A stretch of 8,500 nucleotides of DNA, from NCBI GenBank assembly GCA_023146355.1, contig JAGLCH010000371.1, forward strand, positions 1-8,500, written 5' to 3'. The notes under the pieces are model-generated. The model did no database searches and was not told the origin of the DNA. It saw only the letters and a program-made list of their open reading frames with translations. This document shows positions 6,287 through 8,500 of the stretch, one piece after another (within the stretch, counting starts at the first letter, position 1; every line of letters begins with the position of its first letter). The stretch comes from Bacteriovoracaceae bacterium (GTDB lineage: Bacteria > Bdellovibrionota > Bacteriovoracia > Bacteriovoracales > Bacteriovoracaceae). The translations under genes and the position numbers were made by a program.

Positions 6287-8428
6287 CTAATACGATATGT
6301 GAAGAGAACCTGAAAGTCGGTGTGATGTACCGTCTATAGATTTTCTATCAGAAAACATCGAATCAATCGCATATTCTAGTGATGTTGAAAAGAGCTTGGG
6401 AAAGCTTTTGGTCAGCTTCATGCCAAGGTCTAATCTTTGCTCTAGACCTCTTGTGCTCCTATATAATTGATCATTAACAATCTTATAATCAACCCATGTA
6501 TTAAATTTAAAGCGGTGTGGCCGATGGGAGATGAAGTATTCAAACCTCCCTCCATAGATTGAAATACTTTTAGCTACCTCATTCCGTTTTCGTGTGGACC
6601 AATTGAATCCAAGATTGAAATAGTTTTTATTATCTAAATTTATGATCTCAGATATTGCCAAGCGATGAAAAGTCCCATGATATGAATTGTGGAGAGAATA
6701 CTGGCCATAGCTGTAATCAAACTTTGATGAGATATATTCACTTCCAATTATCAGTTTTGAAAAGCCAAACTCTCTATCCCTCAAGTGCCGGCCATAGCGA
6801 TTGTCATTTTTGACCTTGGAGCTATATGAAAAGTTACTATAAAAATAAGACTGAACCATCACGCCTTTAATTTTTCCCATTGCTCCCATATCTAGCCCCA
6901 TTGTATAGCGGTACTTATTGAGAGACTTAACTTCTGGAAGTTGAGTCCTTAGATAGTTAAGTTTCATAATCTGAAATTTGGGACGAATAAAGACTTTCTT
7001 CCAGAATGTTTTTTGATAGCGTGATGAAAAGTTTAATTGATTTAAGAAGCTTGGAGCATTTACAATATTTTTAACTTGCCCATAAACTTTATCCTGCTGC
7101 TTTGTTGAGTATGAAAATTTGTCGCTAAAGCTTAGATCAAGAGCAGAGATCAGTGGAATCTTTTTGAGTACACCTCCAATATGCTTGAGAGTTCCATGAT
7201 AGAGGTAATTGTTGAGGTTTTCTGCGACTGTATTAAGTGTTCCGAGTCCCTTGTTACGTACTAATTCACTCGTTTTATTGCCCACATTTATTGCAGTACG
7301 TCCCAAATAGCGAAGGCCTTTCCCTGTTTGTCTTCCAACAACTCCAGTTTTACTTTCAAGTGCCATTCCCGCGCTTTTAAGGCCTTCAGCAACAATAGTA
7401 GCACCGTGAACAACTTTACTGCCCGCTATTACGGCCTTATCTGTCACGTAATGCACACCTGATTCAATAATAGTGGAAGCAAGTACAAATCCTTTCAGAG
7501 GATGAAGGATAAGCCCTAGTGGTGGAATATACTCTCCTGTTTCAGGATCAATACCTCCGAGTTCTTTTGGTACTTCAAATACACCATCATCTTCATTGTA
7601 GACTGCTCCATCTGGAGGATCGATATATAGGCCAGTGTCAAGATCGATATACCCACCGGGCCGAGGTGTATCTCTATCATTGTTATAATTTTCTTGGGTA
7701 TGGCCATGCTCTTCGCCCATTAATTCTTTAGGGAGTTGCTGATCTTTATCTTGAACTTCTTCAGCATCGCTATTGTGGGGTATTTTTGCCACAGGCCTAC
7801 CACTTCGTGATTTAAGAGCTGTGTTTTTCTTAAGTGCTTTAAGTTGTATTATAGAAATTTTTGTTGGGGATGAGACTACCTCCTCACCTGCAAAAGTAGT
7901 CGAAAACTCTCCCTCTTTTATACTTACGCGATCATTAGCAGGCCGCCCCTCGTCTTCAATAGACGAAAACTCAACATTACCCTCAAGTGAGAGTGCCGTT
8001 GTCACGTTATTATGACGATTATAGATCAAATTAAATTCTGTTCCCCTAATTCCTAATGCCGCAGAACGAGTCTGAATCATCAATTTGTGATCATTGCTTG
8101 TTTTTTTACTAAACTTTGCACGGAGATACCCATTAACGAGTGAGATATATTTGGTTTTCCCCGCTTCAACTTTTTTGATTACCACTACACTGTTAGGACC
8201 AATAGTCATTAGTGATCCAGTATCAAATCGGACTTGTGCAATACTTCCTGCGCCTGTTGTGATGGTGTCCTTTGCGTAAACTCTTTGCTTAAGCCTTGCG
8301 GGAGCAAAAATTTTAGTGCTTTCCTTTGAAATAGTAACATTTCCTCTAATTTTTGAAATCGTAGCGTGGCCTGCGAAAACTTCAGTTGAGACACTCAGGA
8401 CAAAAAAAGACAATAGTATTTTTAGCAT
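6287..8428 (-). CDS. Exported FecR-domain protein with putative C-terminal outer-membrane beta-barrel
   Basis: This 713-residue protein starts with a signal peptide (cleavage likely after VFA, residue 19). A FecR domain covers about 25-155, with ITTGAGSIAQVRF (56-68), LMTIGPNSVVVI (73-84), and ALGIRGTEFNLIYN (124-137), the hallmark of stand-alone FecR proteins. Residues 200-257 are charged and low in complexity. Residues 258-305 hold short D-x-x-T-G-x-Y-I-x-P-P repeats. Residues 306-410 are Gly/Ala/Val-rich and look amphipathic-helical. The rest (about 465-713) has many alternating polar and aromatic or aliphatic residues (SYFYSNFSYSS, YFNLGFNWS, FKFNTWVDYKI) and ends in LHISY, matching the outer-membrane barrel pattern of alternating hydrophobic residues with a terminal aromatic one. 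The FecR call is firm; the barrel is inferred. FecR domains in such proteins may bind carbohydrate or envelope material rather than regulate a sigma factor, and no sigma-factor gene is seen beside it. There is no clear Shine-Dalgarno motif before ATG 8428. Confidence 0.88.
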   Translation of the reverse strand: MLKILLSFFVLSVSTEVFAGHATISKIRGNVTISKESTKIFAPARLKQRVYAKDTITTGAGSIAQVRFDTGSLMTIGPNSVVVIKKVEAGKTKYISLVNGYLRAKFSKKTSNDHKLMIQTRSAALGIRGTEFNLIYNRHNNVTTALSLEGNVEFSSIEDEGRPANDRVSIKEGEFSTTFAGEEVVSSPTKISIIQLKALKKNTALKSRSGRPVAKIPHNSDAEEVQDKDQQLPKELMGEEHGHTQENYNNDRDTPRPGGYIDLDTGLYIDPPDGAVYNEDDGVFEVPKELGGIDPETGEYIPPLGLILHPLKGFVLASTIIESGVHYVTDKAVIAGSKVVHGATIVAEGLKSAGMALESKTGVVGRQTGKGLRYLGRTAINVGNKTSELVRNKGLGTLNTVAENLNNYLYHGTLKHIGGVLKKIPLISALDLSFSDKFSYSTKQQDKVYGQVKNIVNAPSFLNQLNFSSRYQKTFWKKVFIRPKFQIMKLNYLRTQLPEVKSLNKYRYTMGLDMGAMGKIKGVMVQSYFYSNFSYSSKVKNDNRYGRHLRDREFGFSKLIIGSEYISSKFDYSYGQYSLHNSYHGTFHRLAISEIINLDNKNYFNLGFNWSTRKRNEVAKSISIYGGRFEYFISHRPHRFKFNTWVDYKIVNDQLYRSTRGLEQRLDLGMKLTKSFPKLFSTSLEYAIDSMFSDRKSIDGTSHRLSGSLHISY

Positions 8429-8500
8429 ATAACTATATCGACAAGTAATAATCGTATTATTAAAAATTTTAATAAGATATGTGAAAGAGGAGATATATCC
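8429..8500. promoter_or_regulatory. AT-rich divergent intergenic region with a palindrome
   Basis: This gap lies before the leftward FecR gene and, apparently, a rightward gene outside the window. It contains a perfect palindrome at 8457-8475 (TTATTAAAA-A-TTTTAATAA, nine-base arms around one base), a candidate operator or promoter spacer. On the minus strand, TATAGT (8437 down to 8432) resembles a -10 box, but it lies only three bases from the start codon and has no good -35. Confidence 0.35.
8487..8492 (+). promoter_or_regulatory. Strong Shine-Dalgarno for a rightward gene beyond the window
   Basis: GAGGAG is close to the ideal Shine-Dalgarno core. No start codon with an open frame follows inside the window; the upstream ATG at 8479 is followed at once by TGA. 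A gene starting at or just after base 8500, divergent from the FecR gene, would explain it. Confidence 0.4.

Noticed and set aside
6341..6355. TTTTCT-atc-AGAAAA stem as a terminator for the MFS gene
   Set aside because: The stem is nearly all A-T, lies inside the FecR coding sequence and has no T-run after it.
7773..8015. Open frame of 80 codons on the plus strand inside the FecR gene
   Set aside because: It is antisense to the conserved FecR domain and has no start signal or recognisable motif.
6287..8428. FecR protein as a classical iron-uptake anti-sigma factor
   Set aside because: It has a cleavable signal peptide instead of an N-terminal cytoplasmic anti-sigma domain and single membrane helix, and no ECF sigma-factor or TonB-receptor gene is seen in the window.

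Overview
The window is AT-rich, non-mobile chromosomal DNA from a Gram-negative bacterium. It carries five complete genes: a SulP-type anion transporter, a FliN-type flagellar switch protein, a lipoprotein metallopeptidase of the insulinase type (M16), a small major-facilitator permease, and, on the opposite strand, a FecR-domain protein with a likely outer-membrane barrel. An AT-rich, flagellated organism with a large M16 lipoprotein and a FecR protein carrying the ALGIRGTEF motif fits the Bdellovibrionota, in particular the Bacteriovorax/Halobacteriovorax type. That placement is an inference from style and gene content; no marker gene proves it.

Layout: bases 1-285 hold at most the 3' end of an upstream gene plus the leader of the transporter gene, which contains three copies of a GCTAC(N)TAAT motif. 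The transporter (286-1932, TTG start) is followed by a 107-base gap holding a strong inverted repeat whose right arm covers the ribosome binding site of fliN (2040-2333). The M16 lipoprotein gene (2399-5122) follows 65 bases later, and the MFS gene (5158-6285) 35 bases after that. The FecR gene (6287-8428) is convergent, and its stop codon lies one base from the MFS stop. The last 72 bases are an AT-rich gap that ends in a strong Shine-Dalgarno sequence pointing rightwards, so a divergent gene probably begins just outside the window.

The genes do not form an obvious pathway. fliN, the M16 lipoprotein and the MFS permease could share a transcript by spacing, but the MFS gene also appears to have its own promoter, placed so that its mRNA would begin at the start codon. 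Three proteins belong to the envelope: two inner-membrane transporters and one lipoprotein. The FecR protein is probably exported and anchored in the outer membrane. fliN is separated from other flagellar genes here.

The most unusual items are the FecR protein, which joins a FecR domain, short D-x-x-T-G-x-Y-I-x-P-P repeats, an amphipathic helical stretch and a putative C-terminal barrel in one chain; the hairpin over the fliN ribosome binding site; and the probable leaderless MFS transcript. I saw no tRNA, rRNA, CRISPR array, insertion sequence or phage gene.
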